From NCBI GenBank assembly GCA_022702545.1, contig JAHRBC010000007.1, positions 2,108,001 to 2,172,000 on the forward strand: a stretch of 64,000 nucleotides of DNA, read 5' to 3'. This DNA comes from Phycomyces nitens. Taxonomy: Eukaryota; Mucoromycota; Mucoromycetes; Mucorales; Phycomycetaceae. The position numbers were made by a program, and so were the translations under genes. Within the stretch, counting starts at the first letter, position 1; every line of letters begins with the position of its first letter. This document shows, piece after piece, positions 47,017-61,267 of the stretch. The notes under the pieces are model-generated. The model worked only from the letters and a program-made list of their open reading frames with translations, was not told where the DNA came from and ran no database searches.

Positions 47017-47055
47017 CCAGAGTGTGGGATCTTTTGAATCAAGAAATAAAGCCAA

Positions 47056-47232
47056 ATGGAAATAATCTTGCACGACAAGGCCATTCGTGGCTATCAACTG
47101 GCTCCAAAAGCATGGGTCCTCCCCCGATATATTGGCTCTGGTTTGAATGTCTTTTACACGAGAGAACAAGACTCAAATGGACCACTCCTAAATAGAGAGA
47201 CAAAATGCCTGGAATCGGCGCTCCAACCGTGA
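47056..47232 (+). CDS. Unrecognised 58-residue ORF
   Basis: The frame encodes a protein-like 58 residues (for example HDKAIRGYQLAPKAWVLPRY). No domain, no intron and no clear promoter were recognised. It may be a remnant or chance; it is listed only because it is short and otherwise invisible. Confidence 0.15.
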   Translation: MEIILHDKAIRGYQLAPKAWVLPRYIGSGLNVFYTREQDSNGPLLNRETKCLESALQP

Positions 47233-47872
47233 TTATTCAAAGGCTGGTCAAAAGTACTTCAAGGCACACTCTATTGTCTGCTCTGTAGTCCATTGGCCAG
47301 GCAAGAGTTGGATCCAGAGCATCTTGTGGCGCGAAAACCATTTTCCAATGAATAAAGGAGTGTTAACTCTGTGTAGCTACGGCCTTAAAAAGGCAGTGGG
47401 TTACCACAAGGTAAATATTAATGGTGGCAGTTTCCGCCGCATATAAAATCTTGTGCTTCTTTTACCAGGACTTTGCTAATGGTCTTAATTAGCAGCCCTA
47501 AACAGATGGCCGGGTAGGACACTGGTGCCGGAATCCGCTAAAGACAAAGGTTAAAGGCAATATGGTCATCAAAGTAAATCACATATATACAATTATATAT
47601 AATTATATATCTATATATAATTATATATATGTAATTTTATAAAAATATCTTTTATATATATATATTTATTCATCTGAAATTCAAAGTCCCTGTTGTTTAG
47701 TCCCCCAAAAAAAAACATATTTTCTCTCTTCCTTTATCGCCTGCTTCTCTTCGTTCCTTTTTATCACTCTTTCCAGCAAGAAAATAAAACAGCTTTTTTG
47801 TATTTATAGCCTCTCTTATTAGCCGCACTACCATTCGTTAATGCATGCCTAGCCAGTCATTCAAACAATAAC

Positions 47873-50800
47873 ATGCATCCTGACAGTTCATCAACCACCA
47901 CCATGTCTTATGTCGGAGCTGAGAAACTCCAGCTCGACGGCCATACAACCTCGAGCACGAGTGTTTACAGCAAATTTCGTCTTCCCGGCAACGGCCAGCC
48001 AGAGCACCACAACGACCCTCTTCACAAGAGACCTATAGCAGACAACAGCCTTGGCTCGGCTGGATCGTCCAACGAAAGCGTTCCCAACTCATGGAAGCCC
48101 TTGACCTCTTCTTCTTCCTCAACCTCAACCTCAGCCACCGCTCTCACACCTTCTGCTGCCATCCGCAACCAGTATTATCAGTCTCACCAATATCTCCAGG
48201 ATTACTCTGCCCAGCCATCGCACGATACCTCTCGAACCACTCCTCACCAAAGAATTTATTCTCAGGAATCACTGGACGACTCTGACCACACCACATTAAA
48301 CGATAGCAGCGATGATTTGATCTATCGGCCTGGTCCTGCACCCAATGGTCCACACAAGACCTCTGGCCCACCTTCGTTCCAGAGCTTTAGCGACACAGGA
48401 TCTGCCATATCTCACCACACTGATTTTACTGAATTGGATGACGCGCGCTCAATCTCAAGTGTCCGTACAGTCGAGAGCTTCAGGAGCACTGCCACCACTG
48501 CGACAATGAGTGGCAATAATCTTGGACCTCCAATCGGACATAGAAAAGCAGGAAAGGTCTCTCGTTCTGGAACTATCTTTAGGTCTTCTTCTGGCCTCGA
48601 GCCAAAGATCGTTGTCCAGGATGGTTTTGGTGATAGTCACAAGGACATTGACCGAGCAAGCATTTATAGCATGGCCGGCAGCAGTCTCCTTTCCCGTCTC
48701 TCGAAATCCACGGCCCCAATGCGTGCAAAACTGTCGGCAATGTCAAGCAAAAGTAAGTGTTCTTGGATGGTGGGCCAGTAAGACTACTAATGTTTATCAA
48801 ATTAGCCAATCTGAGACATCTTCGAGGAGACTCTTCGGTATCCATACATCCTCCTATCAGGAGAGCGGCTGAGAGTGTGTATAATATGCCTGTTATGCCT
48901 CGTGTAACACCACGGCGATCAGTAAGACGTCCCGCCGGTGAGAAATCCCCACTGCCTGCGTTTGGCAGTCAGCTCAAACTCTCAGAGACATTGACACCAA
49001 AGGGAAGAAATACACTCGTCTATCCAGCCCTGCTCTCAAAGGTTTCCGAGGCATTCAAGGACAGAGTGGCCCTAAACACAAAGACAAAGGACAGCATTGA
49101 ATACAAGGATACTTTTGATGGAAAAGAGGCGGTGGTAAGTCATGTCTGACCTACAGACCAATCCCCCTCATCTTACCCTCTTGTTTTTGTTTCTAGGATA
49201 AATTGGCGTACATCATAAAGACCCAGGACAGAAACCTGGCTCTGTTACTGGGACGCGCCTTGGATGCCCAAAAGTTCTTTCACGACGTCAATTATGAACA
49301 TCGACTCCGGGATTCTGTAACCGAACTGTATCAATTCAAGGAACGTATCAACATACGGCCATATAGCACCTTGATTCCTCAGACCGAAGAAGTCTTTACT
49401 CCATTTGACGACGATCGATCAGAAGCCAACTTTGTGTCTAGACCAAAAGACGACGAAGAGAATATGCCCAACGGAATCTTTACTGTCCTGACAGACTGCT
49501 ACTCTCCTACTTGTACTCGCGAACAGCTCTGTTACAGTGTCTCGTGTCCAAGACGTCTGGAGCAAGCCAGGAACTCTGAGAATCGCAAGAACCATCATCG
49601 GTCTACCAGCAGATCATCTCTTTTGAAAGAACAGGCAAGTCCAAACAAAAACAAAAAACAAAAAAAAACCTGTTTGCATTCTAACCCACCATTCGTCTAT
49701 AGGAAGAAGATCGTCTTTGGATCAACAATGTACCCAAACCTATATCTGATGGACTTTCAAGAGAAGAGAAGAAGCGCCAGGAACACATCTTTGAATTGAT
49801 CTATACCGAAATGGACTTTGTTGCCGACCTTGCCTATGTCAAAAAGGTTATTATTGATACATCTATACTAAAAAAGAAAAGAAAAAAGAAATGCCTTTGA
49901 CCAAATACATGTTTACAATCTTCCAGTGTTGGATTCAACCATTGACAGATAGCGATATCATTGACATTGACAGACGATTTGACGTAATCAAGGAAATATT
50001 CTGGAATATCACCGAAGTCCATGATGTCAATGCAAAATTGGCAGCTGCTTTTGAGAAACGCCAAAAAGAGAATCCTGTGGTTGACCAGGTGGGAGACATC
50101 TTGCTTGAACACGTCGGTGGGTTCCAGCCATTTGTTCAGTATGGTGCTCATCAGATTATAAGTAAATCTGCATTTGAGACTGAAAAGTTGAATACCATGG
50201 CATTTGCTCTGTTTGTAAAGGTAAGGCTATTAAAAATATAAAAGTATAAAAATGTATTCAATGTATTCAATGTTTTTATTATTTATCAAACGCGTTTATC
50301 AACTATTCGACATTCATTGTGGTCATGTAGGTTACCGAACGACTTCCCCAGTCTCGCAAGCTTGAATTGAATGGATACCTGACAAAACCTACTACACGTC
50401 TTGGACGTTACAATCTTCTCCTTCGTGAGATTTTGAAACACACTCCCAAAGATCACCCAGATCAAGAAACCATTCCAAAGGTCATGAAGATCATTGCTGA
50501 ATTCTTGAGCAGTGTCAACCATGAGACAGGAAAAACCGAAAATCGATTCAACCTCCAGCTATTGAACGATCGTCTTTTGAACAAGCAAATGTCTGGTTTG
50601 GTAATACACAATAGGCTCTTTATAGCTCCCATATAACCAACGTTTGGATTGTTCTCATGCAAAAAAAATTATAATGCCATCTATAGGACCTGGATCTCTT
50701 GGCTGAACATCGTGAGATCATTATGAAAGGAGTCTTGAAGAAAAAGGGATCCGGATCAGAATCCTCTGATTTACATGTGTTCCTACTTGACCATTGTCTT

Positions 50801-52495
50801 TTGATCACCAAACAAAAGTTTGTCCAAGGTGCTGAAAGATACAAGTTATATGCAAAGGTAAAAAAAATATTCTGGCAATTTTACAGTCATTTCTGCAAAA
50901 CAGGGCGTCTAATTATTTAACAAAAAAAAACTTTCTAGCCTATTCCATTGGCAGTTCTCTCCATTTGTTTGCCGGATCAGACAAAACGGTCTAGTACTAT
51001 ACTTCCTTATGGTAGACCAAGCACTGGCTCCTTTACTTCTGCATCAAATGGGCTAGATATTCCCCCTCTTTCGAGCAAGGGTGGCTATCCCATCTCATTC
51101 CAATATCTGGGAAAACAAGGATCTGGACCTATTGCACTTCATGCCACCACATTTAGTGCTCGCCGCCAATGGGTAGAAAAGATCGAGAACCAACAGCAGG
51201 CATTGATGGAAAAACAAAAAGTATTTGATATGGTGCCTATCTCCCAAAAGTTTTTCAATACCTTTAACAGAGCTCACTGTTCAGCTACCTTTGGTAAGCA
51301 TAATTAATTAGGCTGCAATTGAGTCGAGGTATGCTAACATTTTATAAACTAGACAATGGCAAGTCCATTCTCTTTGGCAGTGATCAGGGTGTTTACCTTC
51401 AGGAGGGCCCAGGAGAAGACTTGGTGAGAATCCTGAACATGGCCAAAGTTTCTCAAATCGATATCCTCGAAAGTTCCAAGCTGATTCTCGTCCTCAGCGA
51501 AAAGAACCTCTATACATATTCCCTTGACACCCTCATGTCGCATGAGCCCAATGTCAAACGTGGTCGAAAGATCAGTAAACACGTAGCATTCTTTAGTGTT
51601 GGCCCAATTATCGACAAGTCAGATCCCGAAAAAGATGTGCAAAAGATGTTGGTGAGTTTTGTGCGTATCAATGCAATCACATCAACCATTTCCATCTTGG
51701 AGCCATACGAGAACATGGAAGCCAAGAAGAAGAACAAGCACAACATCAGTCGTCTGATCCGAGGTTCCAATGAGGTTCTTCGGGCAAACAAAGAACTCTA
51801 TGTCTTTGGTGAAGCTTTCTCTATCCAATACTTTAAAAACATCATTTGTGTTGGTTGTCCAAAGGGATTTCAGATGGTTGATCCAAATTCAGCGGAAGTT
51901 CAGAGTAAGTTGATAGACATACTTAATGGGGGCTTTTATAGCTAGCTCACCCCTTTCTTTTATTTTCATAGGTGTTTTGGACCCTGCTGATGAGCGCAAT
52001 CGAGTGATCTTTGAGAGAGAGAGTTTGAAACCTATTTCGATGTTTAGGCACAAGAACGGTAGCATCTTGCTATGCTACAATGGTAATTATTAATATTAGA
52101 TGGTTAAAGAGATGGTTATACTGATATCTTTCCACAGAATTTGCCTTCTTTATTGATAAGAAAGGCAAGAGATTAAGAGAAGATTGGTCCATTCAGTGGG
52201 AAGGAAACCCGACTACATGTGTATTCAGATTCCCATATGTCGTGGCATTCGATTCCACATTTATTGAAGTGCGCCACATAGACACAGTAAGGACAATTTG
52301 ATGGATATTTGTGTCATCTTTTTCTAACAATCTTCCTTTATTGTTTTCAAGGGTGATCTTCACCAAGTCATACCAGGCAATAACATCCGATGTCTCAGAC
52401 CAAATTCAACCGACGAGATTCACTTTGTTATGGATGATCGTATGTCTGGTTCCGAAGTGATCTTTGAGCTCAAGTTTATTGACAAGTCCAAATAA
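47873..52495 (+). CDS. ROM2: Rho1 guanine nucleotide exchange factor (DEP-DH-PH-CNH), Rom2-like
   Basis: Twelve exons join in phase to 1278 residues. An N-terminal 370 residues are Ser/Thr-rich and disordered. The DEP domain spans about 370-455 (KLAYIIKTQDRNLALLLGRA). A Cys cluster follows (CYSPTCTREQLCYSVSCP, about 500-520), characteristic of the fungal Rom2/Rgf group. The DH domain begins near 565 (FELIYTEMDFVADL) and includes TTRLGRYNLLLREIL. A PH domain follows (VFLLDHCLLITK), and a C-terminal citron homology domain starts near SILFGSDQGVYL. It would activate Rho1 at the membrane for cell-wall integrity signalling. Intron 3 starts with GC (GCAAGT at 49635). The paralogue lies convergently at 54901-59477. 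Confidence 0.92.
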
Positions 52496-54900
52496 TCTAT
52501 CAAAAAAAACAAGAGAAGAAGAAGAAGAAGCTTCATATTCCCAACTCTCTTTCTTTCTTTTACATACACCACACCATTGGAGATTTTACTCGCTACCTTT
52601 TTCACCCTCTAATTATCTATCTTTGCGTCTGATATTCTATTTTATTCTCTTTACTTTCTCTCTCTCTCTTTTTTCCTATTAAGCAATCGATGACCCTTTA
52701 TCACACTCATTTGCACTTACGATTTCATTCACTCTACTTTCTATTTTCTGTATTAAAATGTATTGTAAACAAAAAACAGCATTAAAATAATGTATGGCTA
52801 TTTCATTTTATTCAACCAGTATTCAACTATATGTTTACCATTTTTCAACATGGCCAACTGCAAACAGCTCCAATTGCTGCCATAATTGTTCACTTGCGGA
52901 AAGACTTGTATAATATGTTCCTGTTGGTCGATATTGATCGACCCATGAACGGTGCTTCGCTGCCTCTTGTTATTGTGGTATACAAAACATTTTGAAGAAG
53001 CACATTATGTTGTAACCAACTCGCGTCATTATTCAAACTCAGAATACTGAGAATATATAATATCAAACTCCTACATCTTCTTTTTGGATATTAAACGTCC
53101 GACCACATGGCTACTCTAAGCTAATCTCTTGTAGACATTTATCCTCTTTTTTTGTCTTTTGTCCCTAAGACTTTTTCCTCTTCACCTTTAGTACTTGAGA
53201 TGCTACATGATCTATAGATTGCCAGCAACATATCTCGTAATAAAAAATTAATCTTTAACCTGTAGACATTTATCCAAATAGATGTTGGCAAGTATTGTCC
53301 ACCTCTGAAAATGAGACTTGGTACCCTGTATGTCTAGGTGATACAGGGCGTAAGTTTTGGTTTGATTCGAGAGAATTTCTTTTTTTAAAAATATATATAT
53401 ATATTCTTCTCGACCTTTTCGATCAGCAATCAATATAGGGCTCATAAAGGGAAGCTGGGGTAGCAGAAATAAAAGCTTACAGCCATACCTGTTTATAGCA
53501 TATATACAAAAATACTAAAATGGAGGATTCTGCAATTATCCATGACAGCAAATGTGCCCTTTGATCATGATTATAAATCATGTCTGTCACCAACTCTATA
53601 AATACTTGAAATATATTAAGCCGTCTGATACAAAGGCAAAGACAAAGACAACGACAAAGACGTATAATTAAAGAAATGCAAGACGACTGGTAATATAAAG
53701 TGTCTTGGTTATAAGAATCCTTGAATTTACCTCTTTTTTTTTGGGTTCTTGGCCCTTTAAATTTGTCATGTAAACCCCCTCCTCCCCCCTTCCTCCTCCC
53801 TTCCTTTTAAATCCACAATCCTTTTTTTTGTTTTTTGTTTTGTTTTTAGAAATGGCTTATTCTATTTTTTGGGGGGTAGTATGCGCCACTCATTGGCACA
53901 AGCGAGTAACCTGGTGATTCGTATTTGATGCTGCCAAGTCAGAGTTTCTTCCCAAAGGAGACGGGTACACGTAAAGGGGGACAAGAGCTAACCGAGTTTT
54001 GAATCGTTTTTTTTTATAGTATGGCAGATGTACTTTATAGCAGTCTAATGACACTTTAATGACACGAGACATGAAACATCTATAGATTGGATTGCATGCA
54101 TTGGTTCAACCCGTTTTCCCTTGAGAGTATGTTCATTTTACAAAATAGATTGATGAGTTTCTGCAATTCCACATAAAGTGTGCATATCATTAATACCTGG
54201 AAAGCATCTAAATCCACTGCAACGGACCAGCCAATTGTGTAGAGCTAAATGCAATATATATAAGAATTATACTTTAGCCGTTTACCATTTGTACTCTTGA
54301 TTACAACACATATATTGAAAACGAGTTAGTCAGGTATCAATGGTTTTTTTTAGGTAGAAATTATTCTCTGGGCAGCTTACAAAGCAAGGTGCTGAGCGAG
54401 GTACTTGCCAAGACCCAAAGGTCTTTATATATATATAACAGACATTGCGTTTTTTGTCCGTACCTAAAAAAAAACAAGTTTAGTGAATAGACATTAGAAT
54501 ACACAGCCTCTCTGTTGACAGTGATTTAGTTGAGCCACTTTCTTGTTATTTAGTATTATTATTATGATGCTTAAAATAAAACTAGCTAGACACTACAAGT
54601 TGAAAGTAACTTGTGCATTTTATTATGAATATTGTTTTTTTTTCTTTAAAAAAAAAGACGATTTAAATCAACAGAATCTCACCATAATACATTTATATAA
54701 AAATTATGAGAGTTGTTTATTTTAGAGAGTATTATTGAGAAGCAATTTATTAGTACCGTATGCATTAGATATAAAGAAATATGAAAAAAATAGGATGGAA
54801 TGGTTTACAGATAGTTGAAAGGAAAATAAAGAAAGGTACGTGCACAAAGACAAGGGGAGTTGGATGTAGATGTGATGCTTTATAAGAATGATCTGGATTC
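52496..54900. other. 2.4-kb convergent spacer between two Rho GEF genes
   Basis: AT-rich; includes pyrimidine-rich 3' UTR-like sequence (52540-52680) and a (TA)n run near 53393-53402. No supported gene or element. The frames present are short and low complexity. Confidence 0.55.
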
Positions 54901-57900
54901 TCACGGCATTGGACCCTTTGAGGTGAGCTGGAAGACGGTTTGGAAATCGGTCTTGAAAGGATGCTGCATGACTCCATGAACAAGAGGTTGTTTTGAATAG
55001 GATGGCTTTTTGTACTGGAGACAGCCCATGTTTTCGCCAGCAATAACTTGCACCAGTTTGCCCTAAGGTAAATTTAACAAGGTCATTAGTATACAGCCAA
55101 TTTTCTTTTTTTTTTTTTAAAGAAAAAATATTAGATGTTTAGCTGCTCATATACGTACTGTAAGGACATGTCGTATCTCAATAAACCGTGCGTTAAAGGC
55201 AATGATATAAGGATAATCAAAGGCAACAGACTGTGGTGTTCCTTCCCACTCAATTCTATAAAATATCAATACATCCAGATGTCAAAACACTTGTAATCTT
55301 GCTGTCTCTCTGCACTTTTACCATCTTTACCTTTCGTAATTATGCTTTGAAAACTTTCCACGGATATCCACATTAAAGGCAAACTTGTCATAGCATAGGA
55401 CATAATCCTCTGAACTACACTTGAACATGCCAAGAGGCTGGATATATTCTCCATGCCGAACAACAAAGTCAAACTCTGGGTTCTTTAGATCAGGCAGGTT
55501 TCTGTTTCCTCGAAGATTATCCAGGTCAATCACTTCGAATCCACGAATGCACACAACCATCAATCTTGCGTTCAAGAAATGGATAGCAGATGAATCAGCT
55601 CCAACATAGAATTCCTATTATAAAAAACAACAACAACAACAACAACAACAAAAACTTTAGCACTTTTCTTCTTCTTCTTCTTCTCATAACTGTCAAGAGC
55701 CACAAATAACTTGCCTTGTAGAGTTTGAACCATGCTGGAGGTTTGCTCAAGAAACTTGTTTTGGTTGTCAAGAATTTGGCGTTCTTTGGATCACGTAAAT
55801 CACCACACACTGGCTCAAATGCCTTGAACTGGCTATCCATGCCCTTTCGCTTCATCACAACTAGCAAGGTCTTTCCTTTGATGACTCCAGTGCTGAAATA
55901 CGACACATGCTGCGAAATTCTCTGGGGAACTCTCTCTACTGGCTTCTTTTGGTTGTGTCCATCTAGTGTATCAAGCTGGTATCCATACACCACCTTTTCT
56001 GTAACGTTTTTTTGAGAAGAATCAGTACAAAGCAACATAATTGTTGTCTTGTACACATACCTGATAGAACCAAAAGAATGCGATGTTCTTCAAGAACGTC
56101 AATCTGAGTAACATCAAGCGCAGACAAGACCTTTTGGAAGGAAGAGGATCCAGAGGCACCAATCCATACGCCATTTTGTGTTCCAATGGCCACCATTCTC
56201 TTGCCATTTGTTGCAGCTATTAATCCCATCAATGTAAATATATACACCCTTATTATATACTTTTTTTTTCGCACTTACCATAAGGAACGCTGCATGTCAC
56301 TTTGCCATGGTTAAATTTGGAGCCCATGTTGGATGAGTATGCAAAATTGCTATCACTCAATACCTGGACTTCGTATGGTTCTGTTTCCCTTTTAACCGCT
56401 TCCCACTCCTTCTTTGCATTGGCTAGATTAGCATTCCATTGAGCCAGATCGTCTTTCTTGTTTTCAAACAGAACAGTCTCTTCGTTATCATTTCCTAGAT
56501 GCTGAATTGTGATTGAAGCCTGGCCAAAAAAGCTGGATTGAGCTGGGGTATTGACTCCATTCTGGAAAGTGGAGTTTGCTTTTGGAGTTGAGAGTGGGTT
56601 GGATGATAATGTTGGAGTGGGTAAAATTCCTCTTATCAGGTTACTTGAGGATTCTTGGAATACAAGTAGTTCGAGAGGAATCGGGCTTTTATGAAGATAA
56701 TACTGGTGGTGGTCTTGGGAAGACTGGTCGCTGTCTGAAGGCCTTTTTAACTTTGTTATAATTAACATATGGTCAAACAAAAAGAGGTACATTTCTATTG
56801 GATCTGTCACGATGGTCGTACGTCGCAACATGATGCCCTCGTAAATCAAGCGACGCTGAGGCTCAAGCAATCCAAAATCATAAGATGTTCCGGATTCCTG
56901 GATGATTTTTTCATTGATCTTGGTGATACGCAATTTCATCTTCGTGTGTCCTACGCCTTCGTCCATGAGACTTGCCACTTTCTTAATCTCCTTCTTGCAC
57001 GCCTCCAAATCCTTTTTATCGGGGGTGTCATCCTTTGTAGCCTTGATAATGGGGTCGATCAGAAGAAGATAGCGCTGGAGACGTGCAATGGGACGAAAGT
57101 GGAAATGGTTAAACGACAACTTTCGAGCCTCTGCTCGCTTTTCTCTTCCATTGATAAAGTTCTTGAAGAGAATGTTTGTACGGATTTCTGTATCGACCAA
57201 TTCTCCAGACAGGACAATCTGGGGGCCATATTTGACATAGGGCTCCAGGAATTTGTAGACATGCTTTAGGAGGATAGGACCAATGCCATCAACAAAGCCA
57301 GGTTTCTCATTTGACAATGAGGCAGTTTGGCAATCACGCAAATCCTGGCAAAGTTCCTTGTGAATAGCAATGAGCTCCAGGTGGTTTGCAAAGGCCTTTT
57401 CGCAAAACTCCTGGCGACGGTCTGGCTCGATACACTGGGCATCACTCAACGGCTTGGCAAAAAGCTGTCAATTAAAAATAAATAAATAAATAATTTGTTT
57501 ATTTATTGTCAGTCAGTCAAAATCCAAGATGGCGTTTATTTTTAAATCACAAAAACTTACTTCTTCCAACAGATTGAGATCTCGGAAATAGTCTTCTTCA
57601 GAGTAGATGAATTCGTAAATGCCTTCCTGGCGTTTAATCTCGTCACTAGGCGTGGCAACCAGAACACTTCGGTCAATAGTAGCAGCCCAGGCCACCGAGT
57701 TTCCCTAGAGTTAATTATAATTTGGTTGATGAGCATGTTTTGTCAAAAGAAAAAAAAGGTTTATGCTACGACATGACATGACATAGCATCGCATAGCATC
57801 GCATAGCATGAAACATAACAAACTTACTGTTTCACGAGAACCAAGTGAGGAATTCAACGACTTTTGACGCTGAACTTTTGGTGGTTTTTCGATAGACGTC

Positions 57901-59477
57901 TTGTTTTGTTTAAGAACGTCAAGGGAATGGTGAGCATTGTTGTGAGCCTCGGACACACAGCTTCCGCTTCTCTTACCTCTATTTCGGTTTCTTCAAATAC
58001 TCGAAGCTTAACCGGTCTGTTTGGACAGCAGGTGGAATAACATCCGGTAGATTCAGGCGTACAAGTGGGTACGTAGCATGTAGTGAGCTGGACGTATATG
58101 CCTTGTGGCATGTTTCTATCCATAGTATCTTCCACAATAGTGTAAAACTCACTGGTAGAGTCATAAAACGCATTGTTCTTTGTTGCCTTCTCGGAATAAA
58201 TCAAGGGAGCAATCACAGGAGGCCAGGTGTGCAATAGTGATCTTCCTAGACGAAGGTAAGTCTTGTCTGTGAACGACTCTTGAAGCAAGGTTTGGAGGAT
58301 TTTCTATTGCGATTAATAAGAAAATTAGCTTGGACCCCAATTTCAAAATCCGTACACACCGGCTCATAATCATAATCATCTTTATTAATAAACCTACCAT
58401 TGCTTCGGCACCTGTGAAACTGTTGGGATAGATTTCGGCACAGAAAAGGCGACGTTCGTGGCTCAGTATCTGGACCTCTTGAATGAACTCCTTGGACAAC
58501 TTGGACTTGTATGCAAACTTTGCCAGGGACTTTCCGGTCAGAATACTACCAATGACCATGATGTCAGACTCGGGGTCGACATAGGTCTTGGGGGTTCGTT
58601 TTTTTTCGAGATTTCTTGGTCTGCTGGATCTCTTGATACTGGAGACCCCATGCAAATTTTGGCTGGGAGAGGTACCCGAATAATGTCGATGGAGTGAGCT
58701 AGAACGAGGAGGATTTCCCAATATATCTTCTGACTCTGATATTTCATAGTGGCCAGCCGAAAAGGATTCAATGACTCTGTCTTCGAATGAAGAGGATGCA
58801 CTGGCATGCTTGATTGCGATTATTGGAGTCGGCATGGTCGAGTACGCATTAGGCATGAGCTGTAATCCTGAATGATTGTCAACGGTTGAATCCCATTGAT
58901 GGGTATTTTCGGAATCGGTAATGTAAGAATACGAATCCAAAGTTGTATCGATAAACGGAACTTGGTCATTAGAATTGTTCTGTTGGTCGTAGTTTTCCAT
59001 AATGGCTGGATTGAACACTGGCCAGTCGTAACGGAACTGTTCTCTGCCATCAGAATTGTTCATGTGGCTATTGGCATTGATTTGCTGCGAGGAAGAGAAT
59101 GAGCATGCGTAATGTACGAAATAAAGTAACGCTTGTTTTCCCTCGTTTGTGGCAATGTTATATTGCATCAAACCCCTCTCTTTGTTTGTCGAGACACGCA
59201 CGCATGCCTCTAGTCGTATCACTCCCACTCACAATGATAGTGTTGCCAATATTCACTTTTTTTTTCTTCTTATTTCCCCTCATTCTAAGCTATGTTTGGC
59301 TTGAAGAGTAACCCATCGTATTCTTACCACATCCAACTGCTGGATAACTTTTGCAGAATCCTCGGTTGATGGGCTAGAGTCACTATTGAGTTCATGTATG
59401 TAAAAGTCGAGATCTTGGCATAGAGACTCAATGGTAGGTGACATTGGAGTTTGGACTGGTTGGTTAAATTGCGCCAT
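54901..59477 (-). CDS. Rho guanine nucleotide exchange factor paralogue (DEP-DH-PH-CNH)
   Basis: A multi-exon gene of the same architecture as its neighbour. It starts MAQFNQPVQTPMSPTIESL (59477), with a long disordered region, then DEP (FTGAEAM, then LLQESFTDKTYLRLGRSLL), the Cys cluster CYVPTCTPESTGCYSTCCP, DH (IYEFIYSEEDYFRDLNLLEE and FHFRPIARLQRYLLLIDPII), PH (MYLFLFDHMLIITKLKR) and citron homology (KRMVAIGTQNGVWIG onward), ending in LTSKGPMP. It is clearly diverged from the first copy, so the duplication is not recent. It is expected to act on Rho1-type GTPases; the N-terminal half suggests distinct regulation. Confidence 0.9.
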
Positions 59478-60701
59478 TGTCAGTCCAACCTCGATATGGA
59501 TGATGTGTGTAAGAAGAGGAAGAGGATGAGGAGGAGGAGGAGGAGGAAGAAGAAGAAGAGCAGGCTCTTGTATTTTTTTTTCAAAAATATAAAAATAAGA
59601 AAAAAGGAAAAACACAATAAGACTGGCACTATCGAGATTTATCCATCATTGCACCCAGCCCCGTGTAACTTTGTGACGCCACATCCCCATTTGCCTGTCT
59701 AGACTAAAGGACATGTTTGGAGTATTCCCTTGTGGCACCATGCGAATATCAAATATTCAGTGGTCAAACAAGCCAAACAAGGTCCCCAAGACTCGCATTG
59801 AAAAAGGTGATGATCTCTCTTTACCGATTGAGCCCCCTTTCCCCCCTTTCTTTCAAACCGCCACCTCTAAATCTTCTTTTCTCAGTTGGACGAGCCCAAT
59901 TGAACAAGAGCTGTTGGGAAAATAAAATAAAATATATAAAAAAAGAGTAGTACCTTTTAATTAGACAAAGTCTAATGGCCTACAAAGAGGCCTCAGACAA
60001 CGGCTATATTGCACATGAAAAAAAAGGGGGGGGAAAAGGAAATATTTTCTTTTAAAACCTCTTTATATTCAAGTGAAGTTTCTGCCACGTGTCCGTGGTA
60101 CCTTTGAATATATAAATTGGCGCCTATTAAATACACAGAATATATATGATGTATTAAAGGAGTATTATAAAACATCAGAATTCTTTATTGCTTTTAAAAC
60201 CACGATATTTCGATCAAGGTCTCAAGAACTCAAACAGAGTATAGTCTAGATGTTGTATTAAGATGGGAAGCAGGATAGATAGGTTAGTTAATCTCTTCTT
60301 ATGGTACACAAGTCTAACATTTATCTTGTCGTGTGCCATTGTGTCCTTTGTTTTCTCTGCAATGTAACAAAGGAGGAGCTCATTACAAAACTTAAATTAA
60401 AGTAAAAATACATCAAAAATAAAAATAATATCGTTTTTATTTATTTATTTATGTATTTTATTTTATTTTTGCCTTGATCAAAAAAAGATTAAGACGAGGA
60501 ACGATGTGCGATGTGCAATGTGCGCAAAGTTAAAGAAGATCCAATTAGAAATAAACAAGTTTATAGTTGCTTGTAGAATTTATGAAATTCATAAACTAAT
60601 AATATATTCTACACCCTTGTTTTTTTGTATGATAATACGAGAGCAACAGTTTGGATCATCGTCATGGAAACAAGAAACATATTTATCAACCATTACATCT
60701 G

Positions 60702-60715
60702 GTTGCCATGGCAAC
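60702..60715. promoter_or_regulatory. X-box palindrome (RFX-type site)
   Basis: GTTGCCATGGCAAC is a perfect 14-bp palindrome and the consensus RFX X-box. It lies 1.4 kb upstream of the zinc-finger gene. A half-site-like CATGGAAAC occurs at 60663-60671. Confidence 0.45.
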
Positions 60716-61267
60716 ATATTGCCGAATGAACGGCTGCTCGGTACAAGTGCCTTGCTCAAGACTGATAAGCTTTTCTCGTTTCACAAATGACTATTTCAAA
60801 AGTGGGGATTCTGTGTCCTGTTGTGGTGACACTTGATAATTAAAAAATATTTATTTTGATAAATAAAAAGAAAACAAGAATGAGAACAAAGCGGGATGCA
60901 TGTCCGCAAAGATTGTTTTATTCAATCCTGTTTTCTATTGTAGAACACTGGATCAACAAGATATATTTAGCCCTTTAAAAAAAAAGAAAAAAGATATCAA
61001 GGGAATCTATTGGAAACCCTGGGAGTCAAGCCTCAATGATAAGCATGAGTTAAAGGTGCTTTGATTATCAGGTTAGATGCTTCTGATTCTGGTGTCTGTA
61101 GCAAGAACTAGGCCTGTCTCTATTTTGTCGTACAGAAATCATATTCCTAATTCGGATACTTTATTTATTTAAACCAAGATAGGTATTCAACAAAGCCAAA
61201 ATGATTAATAATGCTTAGCTGGGCCTCTTTTTTCTATTTTATTTTTTATTTTTATTTTTATTTTTTT

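Larger units (their letters stand above)
46904..47872. other. Intergenic with (ATA)n run and an unplaced small ORF
   Basis: An ATA microsatellite lies at 46978-47015 and AT repeats at 47580-47665. CT-rich sequence before 47873 suits a promoter/5' leader of the Rho GEF gene. Confidence 0.6.

Noticed and set aside
56769..57269. 166-codon plus-strand ORF inside the second Rho GEF
   Set aside because: It lies opposite the conserved DH domain and is a shadow frame.
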